Shown here one piece after another: positions 32,217 to 41,320 of a stretch of DNA of 64,000 bases. Within the stretch, counting starts at the first letter, position 1. The number at the start of each line of letters is the position of its first letter. The translations under genes were made by a program, and so were the position numbers. The notes beneath the pieces were generated by a model. The model made no database searches and was not told the DNA's origin. It worked only from the letters and a program-made list of their open reading frames with translations. This DNA comes from Gadus chalcogrammus (Eukaryota; Chordata; Actinopteri; Gadiformes; Gadidae). The stretch is taken from contig NC_079426.1 in NCBI RefSeq assembly GCF_026213295.1, positions 26,784,902 to 26,848,901 of the forward strand, read 5' to 3'.

Positions 32217-32560
32217 CCGTGGATACGGACGCTTGTACTAGTTTCCTAGTTTCCCACATAATCCCCTCTACCTCCCTTCTACATTCTGTGGAAGGCGAGA
32301 AGACGGGTCTGCGCACGCACGGTCATGCGTACTACGGCTAGACTGTTCGTTGCCTGTTCAGCGGACACGAACGCGGCGTCTAGACAGCTCGCTGTTTGTA
32401 CAGCGACTAGCTCTGTGACCTCTACCACGCTGAGCCTCCTCCCTTTCATGGGTTGCCCCCCTTGGTCCACACATTGTGTGGAGGCGGTGGTGGGGGGGGA
32501 GGGGGGGGGGGGTTGGGGGTGTGGGGGGGGGCGGTTTACGGGGCCGAGGAAAAAAACGAT
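32217..32560 (+). other. Probable DIRS interior upstream of RT, with G-rich run
   Basis: The open frame from 32325 has an MRTTARLFVACSAD start but no firm domain. By position it should be the DIRS segment before the RT. A purine block of mostly G (32480-32532) is likely polymorphic and G-quadruplex-prone. Confidence 0.4.
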
Positions 32561-33399
32561 TATTCCTGGACAGCGTTCCTCAGCTGTCAGCTCGCCCTCT
32601 CTCCGACCGCTACGCGTGTTGGCTATAGCGGTGCGTTCTACCATCGTGGTTGGACAACACGTTGAGATGGGGTCATCCCATACAGTTCAAGCGCCGTCCC
32701 CCACCCTTTATGGGGTTGGTGGAGACCAGGCTACGGGATCCGGCGTCAAGCGCAGCTCTGGCAGCGGAGGTGGCCCATCTCTTGGAGAAGGGGGCCATCG
32801 TTGTCGTTCCCCCCCACGAGTCACATCGAGGGTTTTACTCCCACTACTTCCTGGTTTCCAAGAAGTCAGGGGAGATGAGACCTATTCTGGATCTTCGCGT
32901 GTTCAACAGATTCGTTGCAGCGAGGAAATTCAGAATGCTCACTATCAGAGCGCTGCTCCGATCTGTGAGAGAAGGCGACTGGTTCACATCCCTGGATCTC
33001 AAGGATGCTTACTTCCATGGCCCTGTTCGGCAGGCGCACAGGAAGTTTCTCCGTTTTGCCGTCGGCGTACGAGTACCAGTGCCTGCATTCGGCTACTATC
33101 TGGCCCCGCGCACCTTCTCGAAGTGTGTGGAGGCAGCGTTGGGACCGCTCAGGCGTCAGGGAAAGAGGGTTCTCTTCTACCTCGACGACCTACTTATTCT
33201 GAGTGACTCAGAGGAAGCTGCGAGAAGGGACACCATGACGGTGATAAACCATCTCTCTTTCCTGGGTTTTGCCATCAACTGGGAGAAGAGCTTCCCGCTC
33301 CCCAGCCGGCAGATAGTCTACTTGGGGCTTTGCCTAGACTCAGCCGCCATGACAGCGATGCTCTCGCCTCCTCGGCAAGACGCTATCCTGTTGTTCTAG
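32561..33399 (+). pseudogene. DIRS-type reverse transcriptase, partial
   Basis: The frame runs from LDSVPQLSARPLSDRYAC, has a stop near 32620, then WGHPIQFKRRPPPFMGL, LLEKGAIVVVPP, GFYSHYFLVSKKSGEMRPIL, FTSLDLKDAYFH and the catalytic VLFYLDDLLIL at about 33170-33205. These are the RT blocks of fish DIRS elements (palm Asp in SLDLKDAYF, YLDD loop). Paired indels near 33065-33100 shift one stretch out of frame and back. Translation ends at 33399 because a hAT is inserted there (33402). The tract would copy the element RNA; the RNase H, methylase and recombinase parts are not found after the hAT. Confidence 0.85.
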
Positions 33400-33584
33400 T
33401 GCATGGTTTCTCAACCCTGGGGGGCGTTCGCACAACCTAGGGGGGCGCTGGGAACGTGATTCCATTTTTGGGGGGAGATTTTAAACTTTTTTTCTTTTTT
33501 TTTGGGTGAAAAAATACGCTACCTGAAATAAATAGCCTATTTTTATTTATTGGTTTCTAACCCCTCTAGTTAGAAACCAGCTAC
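33127..33584 (+). repeat. 456-bp direct duplication, copy 2
   Basis: Source copy of the block at 31761-32216. It continues naturally on both sides: RT sequence before, full-length hAT after. It differs from copy 1 by a handful of substitutions and small indels. Confidence 0.92.
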
Positions 33585-34358
33585 TTTTTACTGTCTATGC
33601 GCAGTGGAACAGTGATAATACAGCGCGGTTCGGTCCTGCACACGCCCGGACTCCCGTTACATCAGCTATTGTCATGATCTCTATAGTAACACTGATAAAC
33701 GAAAAAATATCAAATTTAGTTTCAGCTACTCTGAGCGTAGTCTCCACAAAAAGACTGTTGCATTTCAAATACACAATATATAGGCCTTATTAGGCCTCTG
33801 CGTGCAATCTGTTTTCGTGGAGTCTGCGTTGCCCGGGCCGCGGTGCCCGTGGTTCCCGGGCCATTCATTAAATCGTTCAAGGGGCATGGCGGGAGTCGTG
33901 GGAGTGGTCGAGGTGCCCAAGGTCACGGTGCCCGGGCCGCAGGGTGCCGCGGCCGGGGCACGACGGGAGATGTGGCGGCCGGGAGTCGCGGGATTTGGTG
34001 AATGAATGTTCAATCCAACCATTTCTTCCTCAACTCTCTCTCTCTCTCTCTCTCTCGCTCTTTCTTTCTCTCTCTCTCTCTCTGGAAGTTTAATTTTATG
34101 TCATGAATATTCATTAATATTTTTATATTTTTTTAACCAAAACAGACTCAGAGGGCAGTCATTGCTATTAGTGACCAACCCTAAATCAATGAAAAACGAT
34201 GAACTGACTTAACTGACTTTAAGCAATATAACACGAGTGTGAGTGGGGTTGTTCGTTTATTTTAATTTTTTTATTGGGGGGGGGGGGGGGGGGGGCGGCG
34301 CCAGAGGATCAGGGTAAGGTCAGGGGGGCGTTTGCTCAAAAAAGGTTGAGAACCACTG
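33402..34358. mobile_element. hAT element in DIRS RT (TGGTTTCTCAACC ends)
   Basis: The left end CATGGTTTCTCAACCCTGG and the right end AAAGGTTGAGAACCACTG are inverted. The flanks TTCTAGTG (33394-33401) and TTCTAGGG (34359-34366) are an 8-bp duplication with one change. The 957-bp element holds no transposase. Its middle includes a GC-rich patch (33825-34000), a (CT)n run (34037-34082) and a G-run (34277-34295). Confidence 0.85.
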
Positions 34359-34363
34359 TTCTA

Positions 34364-34484
34364 GGGCCTAACTGGGACCCCCGCACCGAAACATGGCCCG
34401 GTCGGACCCCGAGGGCAGGCCCCCACTTCCTGCCCTCGGGGTCCGACCGGGCAAAGTTTCGGTGCGGGGGTCCCAGTTAGGCCC
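34364..34484. repeat. Hairpin with 56-bp arms and 9-nt loop
   Basis: GGGCCTAACTGGGACCCCCG (34364 on) pairs with its inverse ending at 34484. Both arms contain GGTCGGACCCCGAGGGCAGG or its complement. Only about three mismatches occur in 56 bp; the loop is CCCCCACTT. It is very GC-rich and begins inside the hAT target duplication. Confidence 0.93.
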
Positions 34485-35205
34485 CAACTGTTCATCACCG
34501 TCACCTTCGCCGTACTGGCAGCGATGGGAAGTTTCCAAATAATTATAATTTATGTATTATATATAGCCAGGAATTTATGTATTTTATAATCTTGTTGGTT
34601 GTGCTTTCTTCAGGCTCCTCCACAGCGCTACGCGAGGATACTGTAGGTATACCACGCTATTTTACGTTGAAATGCGACGTAATCCAGTGTTCATGAAAAC
34701 GTACACTGTCAACGTATGCTTTTTGGCGACTGGGTTGCCCAGATACAAAGTGAGATAAATATTCAATTATTATAATTATTATTATTATATCATCATCATC
34801 ATCGTCATTATTATGATTTGTTTTACCTTACGTTACCAACACCGGAGCTGAATAAATGTATGCAAGATCACAGTAGCCTAAGGTAGATGGCTCTGATGGT
34901 CTGCGTTGTTTTTTTTTAGATCATGTCAAACAAATCAATAGATAATAGTTGCATAACGTGACGGCATCACCGTTGATAGACATTGATTTCCTTTCGTCTA
35001 TATCCAACGGTGAGGGATTAACATGAATATCTATCTGATTGACCCCCGCGTTGAAAAACGACGCAAAAGGTATAACATGAATGTCTATCTGACGGACCCC
35101 CGCGTTGAAAAACGACGAAAAAGGTACCCATTTTTCGTCGGAAATTGACGCCAGGGATCCTTGGCCATGCGTCACACATTTGACGAGTAGGGAGTGAGAC
35201 TGCGT
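34485..35205. other. Spacer with a short tandem duplication
   Basis: No gene. ATT/ATC triplet repeats lie at 34775-34815. Two copies of a ~52-bp unit (CCCCCGCGTTGAAAAACGAC) lie at 35020-35125; antisense open frames here reflect that repeat. Confidence 0.55.
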
Positions 35206-35217
35206 TGTGTGTGTGTG

Positions 35218-35291
<74 letters not shown>
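35206..35291. repeat. (GT)n microsatellite
   Basis: About 40 GT units with one interruption. It precedes the repeated unit at 35340-35810, as the (TG)n at 39619 precedes that at 39705-39980. Confidence 0.95.
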
Positions 35292-35339
35292 TTTAAGAGA
35301 AACTTAAAAGTAGCTCAATAGAGTGGGAAAAACCACCCA

Positions 35340-35810
35340 ATCTGGCAACACTGCCTGAACGTCATCACGCTCCAGCGTCAACTTAAATCAATGAGACCAA
35401 CTGAAAACGAAGCCGGTATGAAACTAAAACTGTGATGCTGAATGAAGTTTAAATGATATCGACATTTCGTTTGGATATTATTGAAGATAAGTGTGTGGAT
35501 TTGTTAAATGGTTTGAACGAAGGTAAACGGTTGAAATTTGACTGAGTTACGATGTCTTAAGTAATTTAAGTGTCAGAATGGGCAGTCGGCTTCAATGGGG
35601 GCAACTGTAGAATATGACGGTTTGAAACTAAAACTGTGATTCTGAAGAAAGTTTAAATGATATCGAAATTTCGTTTAGATATTAGTGTGTAGATTTGTTA
35701 AATGAACGAGATAAACGGTTGGAAATTGATTTAGTTACGTCATAAACAGTTGAAGTACCAGAGGACGGCTCTGCCGTCCTCCCATTGACTTCCATGTTAA
35801 AAAAACCATA
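35340..35810 (+). repeat. Repeat unit beside the GT array, tandem pair
   Basis: CTGAATGAAGTTTAAATGAT, GATATCGACATTTCGTTTGG and GTGTCAGAATGGGCAGTCGG occur here and, with changes, at 39765-39960. A second partial copy follows at 35620-35790 in tandem. GAGGACGGCTCTGCCGTCCTCC (split: GAGGACGGC / GCCGTCCTC) near 35760 forms a short hairpin. Confidence 0.8.
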
Positions 35811-35939
35811 ATATTTTAAAAGTTTAAAATAATAAAACAATCTGAAAAGCGTGCGATACCAAGCTAATCTGAATATTTTAAAATTTGAATGGAGTCGCTT
35901 GGTGAAAAATTAGGAAGGAGATAGTTCCCAAAGTTTGTA

Positions 35940-35945
35940 GAGAAA

Positions 35946-35993
<48 letters not shown>

Positions 35994-35994
35994 A
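35940..35994. repeat. (GAAA)n microsatellite
   Basis: About 13 copies of GAAA; an antisense Phe-Leu-Ser open frame is an artefact of it. Confidence 0.95.
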
Positions 35995-36737
35995 CTAGAA
36001 ATTGCATTTCCTGCAGAAATTGTGTGTGAATTATGACGGCTGAATGAAAAGCGCAAAGCATTGCTGAAAATGAAGAAATGTCAAATGAATTGAAAGTAGT
36101 AAGAAGAATCTGAAAGTAGTAGCTGAAGTAGTAGCTGTAGTATAAGTATTAGTAGCTGAAGTAGTAGTAGTAGTAGCTTAAGTAGTAGCAGTATCTGAAA
36201 TAGTAGTTGCTGACATAGTAGGTAGTAGCTGAAGTAATAGTAGAATATGTAGTAGTAGTAGCTGAAGTACTAGTATAAGATGTAGTAGTATTAGCTGAAG
36301 TAGTAAAAGCTGAAGTAGTAGTAGTAGCTGAAGTAGTATGTAGTAGATTAAGTAGTAGGTAGTAGCTGAAGTAGTAGCTGAAGTAGTAGAAATAGCTGAA
36401 GTATTAGGTAGTAGCTGAAGTAGTAGTAGTATTAGCTGAAGTAGTAAATAGTAGCTGAAGTAGTAGTAGTAGCTGAAGTAGTTGTAGGATAAGTAGTAAT
36501 AGTAGTAGCTGAAGTAGAAGAGGCTAAAGTAGTATTAGTAGTAGTAGCTGAAGTAGTAGTAGTTGTAGCTGAAGTAGTATAAGCTAAAGTAGTAATAGCT
36601 GAAGTAGTAGTAGTATCTGAAGTAGTAGTAGTATCTGATGTAGTTGTTGCTGAAGTAGTAGTAGCTGACGTAGTAGGTAGTAGCTGAAGTAGTAGTAGTA
36701 ATATAATATGTAGCAGTAGCTGCAGTATTAGAAGCTG

Positions 36738-37082
36738 AAGTAATAATAATGGATTGAATTTATATAGCGCTTTTCTAGACACTCAAAGACGCTTTACAGT
36801 GAAGGTGGAACCTCACTAACCACCACCAGTGTGTAGCACCCACTTGGGTGATGCACGGCAGCCAATCTGCGCCGGAACGCTCACCACACACCAGCTTGAG
36901 GTGGAGAGTGAGGGAATTAATGAGTCAGCCAATTGTACAGGAGGATGATTAGGGGGCCAGATTGATTGAGCCTGGTTGGGCCAGGACACCGGGGAAACCC
37001 CTACTCTTTGCAATAAGTGCTCTGGGATCTTTTATGACCTCACTGAGTCATGACCTCGGTTTTATGTCTCCTCCGAAGGACC
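36738..37082 (-). mobile_element. SINE or LINE 3' tail inserted in the satellite
   Basis: Read on the minus strand this ends CGCTATATAAATTCAATCCA then TTATTATTA, the widespread fish 3'-tail type (GTAAAGCG-CTTTGAGTG-TCTAGAAAAGCGCTATATAAAT). Upstream are CCCCGGTGTCCTGG and the AAACCGAGGTCATGAC block. It is 5'-truncated; the family name is not certain. Confidence 0.7.
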
Positions 37083-37141
37083 AAAAGTAGTAGTACTAGT
37101 AGTAGCTGAAGTTGTAGTAGAAGATGTAGTAATATCTGAAG

Positions 37142-38233
37142 TAGGGATGGGCATTTGAAGAAATTTCCTTGATCGAGCATCGCTAGAGTTATCGATCAAT
37201 TATCGATTAATCATTAACTTTTTTCTATAGGCTATATTGAAATTCCCGTTGGTAGAAAATACAAAATGCAGCATGTTTTTATCAATGAAATCTTTATTCC
37301 AACAATAATGTATGGGCCAACATTAATACATTACAGTTAACTTGAAGACCTACAACTGTTTAACAGTTTTAAAATAATAAATACAGGCATTATAGGTTAT
37401 AGGCCTATGCGGCGCTCGTAAAGTCCGAACAATGCGCCTACAGGCGCTCTTAAAGGTTTGGAAACGATTCAACAAGACTAAATCTGTAGCCTATTCCAAT
37501 TACAATAAGTAGCCAACTTATCGGACAACAATAATCAAACAAAGGCAGTAGGCTAAAAGTGGGCATTAAACTGTATAACTGTTTTGAAAAAAAAGGGGAA
37601 AAAAGGCCGACATATAATGCCTATAGGCTGCAGCCGGCGCGCGGAAAAGGCTCGCAACAAAAAGATGAGCCACCCATTAACAAACAATTGCATGAACTAG
37701 TCTATCTAAAAGCAATACCTTATTGAACGTATATAAGGCTGAACTTGTTGCTAAAATATCACAGTTTTGGCAAAATGTAACGACTCCAAGAGGCACCAAG
37801 CCGAAAGAAAAGCGGAGCGAGAGACAACACATTAAGAAATAAAAGAGCGACTCACATACGGTGGTGACTGTCCCTACTGTCCATAGCATACAGTAACTCC
37901 AGCCTACATATTTTTGTTTAGGAATATAAGCATGTTAACATGCTCGGGGGTCAGACGCGAACGCAGCCTTGTAACTGTCAGTCCAGCAGCAGAAAACACC
38001 CGCTCTGACGGGACCGAAGTTGCGGGGATGCAGAGGTATTGTCGCGCTAACTTTGACAGCCTGGGGAACCTTCTTCCATTCACTTTCCACCAGTCGGCAG
38101 GGTTATATTCAATTCAATGCTTCAAGACTCACAGTATGCAACACAACGTCCTTTTGATCGATTACAATATAAATTGATCGACGCATTTCTTAACGATCAA
38201 TTATCGAGCATCGATTAATTATGCCCATCCCTA
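37142..38233 (-). mobile_element. hAT element (ZBED-type deletion derivative) in the satellite
   Basis: Perfect termini TAGGGATGGGCAT and ATGCCCATCCCTA, with perfect 8-bp duplications ATCTGAAG (37134-37141, 38234-38241) drawn from the satellite unit itself. Both ends continue with AT-rich GATCAATTATCGA repeats. It keeps only the last ~65 codons of the transposase (37904-38102, minus strand) and a 3' untranslated part with AATAAA at 37293-37298. Confidence 0.95.
37904..38102 (-). pseudogene. hAT transposase C-terminus (dimerisation domain)
   Basis: Minus-strand reading from 38102 gives [20 protein letters not shown], then [20 protein letters not shown], then the end [12 protein letters not shown] and a TAG at 37906-37904. 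This is the hAT dimerisation block of ZBED1-like transposases: WW, F-P-x-L-x-x-x-A-R, P-x-T-S-x-x-S-E-R-x-F-S. It is uninterrupted for 65 codons, but the rest of the protein is deleted and an in-frame TGA lies about 6 codons upstream. Confidence 0.88.
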
Positions 38234-39618
38234 ATCTGAAGTAGTAGAAGCTGAAATATTAGTAGAAGCTGAAGTATTAGTAGTAGCTGAAGTAGTAGTA
38301 GTAGTAGCTGAAGTAGTAGGTAGAAGCTGAAGTAGTAGTAGTAGCAGCTGAAGTAGTAGAAGTAGCTGAAGTACTAGGTAGTAGCATAAGTAGTAGTAGT
38401 AGCTGAAGTAGTAAGTAGTAGCTGAAGTAGCAGTAGCTGAAGTAGAAGTAGCTGACGTAGTAGTAGTGGTAGCTGAAGTAGTAGCAGCTGAAGTATAAGT
38501 AGTAGTAGCTGAAGTAGTAGCAGAACATGAAGTAGTACTAGTAGCTGAAGTAGTAGAAGCTGAAGTAGTAGTAGCTGAATTAGTAGTAGTAGCTGAAGAA
38601 GTAGGTAGTAGCTGAACTAGTTGTAGCTGAAGTAGTAGTAGTAGTTGAAGTAGTATGTATCGGCTGAAGAAGTAGTAGTAGCTAAAGTAGTACGTAGTAG
38701 CTGAATTAGTAGTAGAAGCTGAAGTAGTAGTAGTAGCTGGATTAGTATGTATTGGCTGAAGAAGTAGTAGTAGCTGAAGTAGTAGTCGTATTTGTAGTAG
38801 TTGTATTGGTAGTAGTAGTAATGAGAGTAGTAGTGGTAGGAGTAGTAGTAATAAAAGTAGATGAAGTAGTAGTAGTAGAAGATTAAACAGTAGTAGTAGT
38901 AGTAGTAGCTGAAGTAGTAGTAGAAGTAGCTGAAGTAGCAGTAGTAGTATTAGTAGCTTAAGTAGTAGTACTAGCTGAAATAGTAGGTAGTCGCTGAAGA
39001 AGTAGCAGAAGTAGTAGTTGTAGCTGAAGAAGTAATCGTAGCTGAAGTAGTAGTAGTAGCTGATGGAGTAGGTAGTAGCTGAAGTAGTGCTAAGTGAAGT
39101 AGTAGGTAGTAGCTGAAGTAGTAGTAGCTGAAGTAGTTGTAGTAGCTGAAGTAGTAGGTAGTAGATGAAGTAGTAGTAGTAGTAGCTGAAGTAGCAGTAG
39201 CTGAAGTAGTAGGTGGTAGCTGAAGTAGCAGTAGCTGAAGAAGTAGGTAGTAGGTGAAGTAGTAGTAGCTGAAGTAATAGTTGTAGCTGAATTAGTATGT
39301 AGTAGGTGAAGAATTAGTAGTCGATAAAGTAGTAGGTAGTAGCTGAAGTAGTAGTAGTAGCTGAAGTAGTAGTAGTATTTGTAGTAGTTGTATTGGTAGG
39401 AGTAGTAGTAATGGTAGTTGTAGTATTGGAAGGAGTAGCAATGGTAGTAGTTGTATTGATAGTTGTAGTAGTAGCAATGATAGTTGTAGTGGTAGGATAA
39501 GTAGTTATAGTAGTAGGTGAAGTATTAGTAGTAGAAGATGAAGTAGTGGAAGCTGAAGTAGTAGTAGCTGATGTAGTAGAAGCTGAAGTAGTAGTAGCAG
39601 CTTCTACTACTGCTACTG

Positions 39619-39639
39619 TGTGTGTGTGTGTGTGTGTGT

Positions 39640-39694
<55 letters not shown>

Positions 39695-39702
39695 CGTGTG
39701 CA
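39619..39702. repeat. (TG)n microsatellite with interruptions
   Basis: About 40 TG units with a few changes (GGTGTG, TTTGTG, GCGTGC). It joins the end of the satellite directly. Confidence 0.95.
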
Positions 39703-40110
39703 TGTGCCTGAACGTCCTCACGTTCTGGCTCAACGGAAATCAATGAGAGCAACTGAAAACAATGCTGGTTTGAAACTAAACCTGTGATTCTGAAAAAAGT
39801 ATAAATGCTATTGAAATTTTGTTTGGATAGTATTGAAGTTGTTTGGTTTGAACGATGGTAAACGGTTGAAATTTGACCGAGTTATGTCTTAAGTAATTTA
39901 AGTGTCAGAATGGGCAGACGGCTTTAATGGGAGCAACTGTAGTACGGTTTGAAACTGAAACTCTGATTCTGACAGTGAATCACAAAAAAAGTGGAAAAAG
40001 CTGAATAGTTTAAAAAGTTGTTAGAGTTGAAAAACGCTGAGTAATTGCCATCATGTCGTTAAAGAGCTGAAACGTTTTAATAGTTAATGGTCCCGTAGCT
40101 GAAGTATGGC
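39703..40110 (+). repeat. Second copy of the 35.3-35.8-kb repeat unit
   Basis: GATGGTAAACGGTTGAAATT, GTCTTAAGTAATTTAAGTGT and CAGAATGGGCAGACGGCTTT match 35515-35600. The downstream end contains a single GTAGCTGAAGTATGG (40095-40109), which reads like the seed unit of the satellite. Confidence 0.85.
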
Positions 40111-40444
40111 GAGAGTTGAATACAAAAAAGAGAGGAAGAAGAAGAATAATAATAAAGATTATAATATCTAGAGTGTAAATGCTACAGCATTCACATTAAT
40201 AAAACGTATGAAGAACACTAGTTGAGCTTCCCTCATGCAGCACTCACCTAAATAGAGAAAATAAACCAGCAGCTAATGTACCATACTGGGCCCGGTTCCT
40301 AATAACGTCCACTCTTAGCACGCTACAAATACTCCTACGTTTAGACTTATAAAAGTTGTTTACCTCTATAGGGGTGGTTCCCGATAGATATGTTAGGAGT
40401 CTTCGTAGGAAACATTATTTTGAATTCTAAAAATTTTTGCAGTC
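40111..40444. other. Unannotated spacer
   Basis: No gene or clear repeat. A short AATAAT run lies near 40145-40155. Confidence 0.45.
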
Positions 40445-40642
40445 TTTTTTTTTTACATTGTGTTTATTGAGTTTTTCAGCTTTTATACAGAGGAACAAAC
40501 AAAAAAATAAAAAAAGGAAAGTGCATGTTAAGTAAAGGAAATGATACATGGCATCTGCTGGAATCTGCTATGAGGTATAAGCAGTACAACATATCTACTT
40601 AATTTACAGCATCAGTTATGTTTTATATATGTAAAGGAGTTT

Positions 40643-40886
40643 GGGGCGGCAGTAGCTCAGGTGGTAGAGCGGGTTGGCTGTAACCTTAAGGTTGGTGTTC
40701 ATCCCCCGGCTTCACCAGCGAGTGTCGAGTGTCCTTGACAACGCAACCTAACCCTGACTGATGTCGTGATGTTATGAGAATCCAGACATCCTGCCTGGAT
40801 GCTGGAACAGAGCTTCCAACTCTCCATCCGAACGCCCCAAGCCATGAATGCGCCGAGCGGGAAAAAATGATGATGATGCTGATGAA
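40643..40886 (+). ncRNA. tRNA-derived SINE in the LINE 3' region
   Basis: The head resembles a tRNA: GTAGCTCAGGTGGTAGAGC is an A-box (polymerase III promoter) and GGTTGGTGTTCATCCC, about 35 bp on, is a worn B-box. The body runs to a GATGATGATGCTGATGA tail. A functional tRNA is excluded because the cloverleaf is not kept and the sequence runs on for about 170 bp. It is on the opposite strand to the host LINE. Confidence 0.75.
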
Positions 40887-41320
40887 TATTTCCATACGAC
40901 AGCAAACATAGTCTAGAATACACAAAAATGATACGTGCCATTGAATTTGACAATTCTTATAACCTGATAAGAACAGATAGGCATTAAGGGGTGGCCCGGT
41001 AAGTAACAACCGCACCCAAGACAACCGTAGAATGCAATACACATAACAATTTGAGTGATCATGAATAAATTGAACCTTTTGTATACTTTCCAAAGTATTA
41101 AAAGATAAGATAAAGAAGCAACAAAGAATGAAATAAAAGGAATAAATGTACAAAAATAAAACCCTAACCCAAAGTAAAAAAATTAATAATAATAATAATA
41201 ATAAAACAATAACAATAGAAATAAAAACAATTAAGCGGTACAGTACAGGTACACCCAGCTAAGCTTCTGAGAAGTCAACGGCTAATCTTTTCAGGAGTAT
41301 AAAATAATCTGTGGATTGTT

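Larger units (their letters stand above)
36094..39618 (+). repeat. 3.5-kb degenerate satellite of GTA/GTAGCTGAA units
   Basis: Variable runs of (GTA)2-5 are separated by GCTGAA, giving units of 12-24 bp such as GTAGTAGTAGCTGAA. Units vary by single changes (GATGAA, GCTTAA, GGTAGTAGCTGAA) with no fixed higher-order period seen by eye. The array is interrupted by a LINE/SINE tail (36738-37082) and a hAT (37142-38233). Long antisense Thr/Ser/Leu frames are translation artefacts. Near 39590-39618 the array flips orientation. Confidence 0.95.

Noticed and set aside
33825..34000. rRNA gene fragment
   Set aside because: GC content first suggested it, but no conserved rRNA core sequence was recognised and the piece lies inside a hAT MITE.
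36432..39733. Long antisense open frames rich in Thr, Ser, Leu
   Set aside because: They follow from the GTA/GCTGAA satellite, which lacks stops in some frames; no domain and strong repeat structure.
40643..40715. A tRNA gene
   Set aside because: The A-box is good, but the B-box is worn, no full cloverleaf is seen, and the sequence continues into a SINE body.
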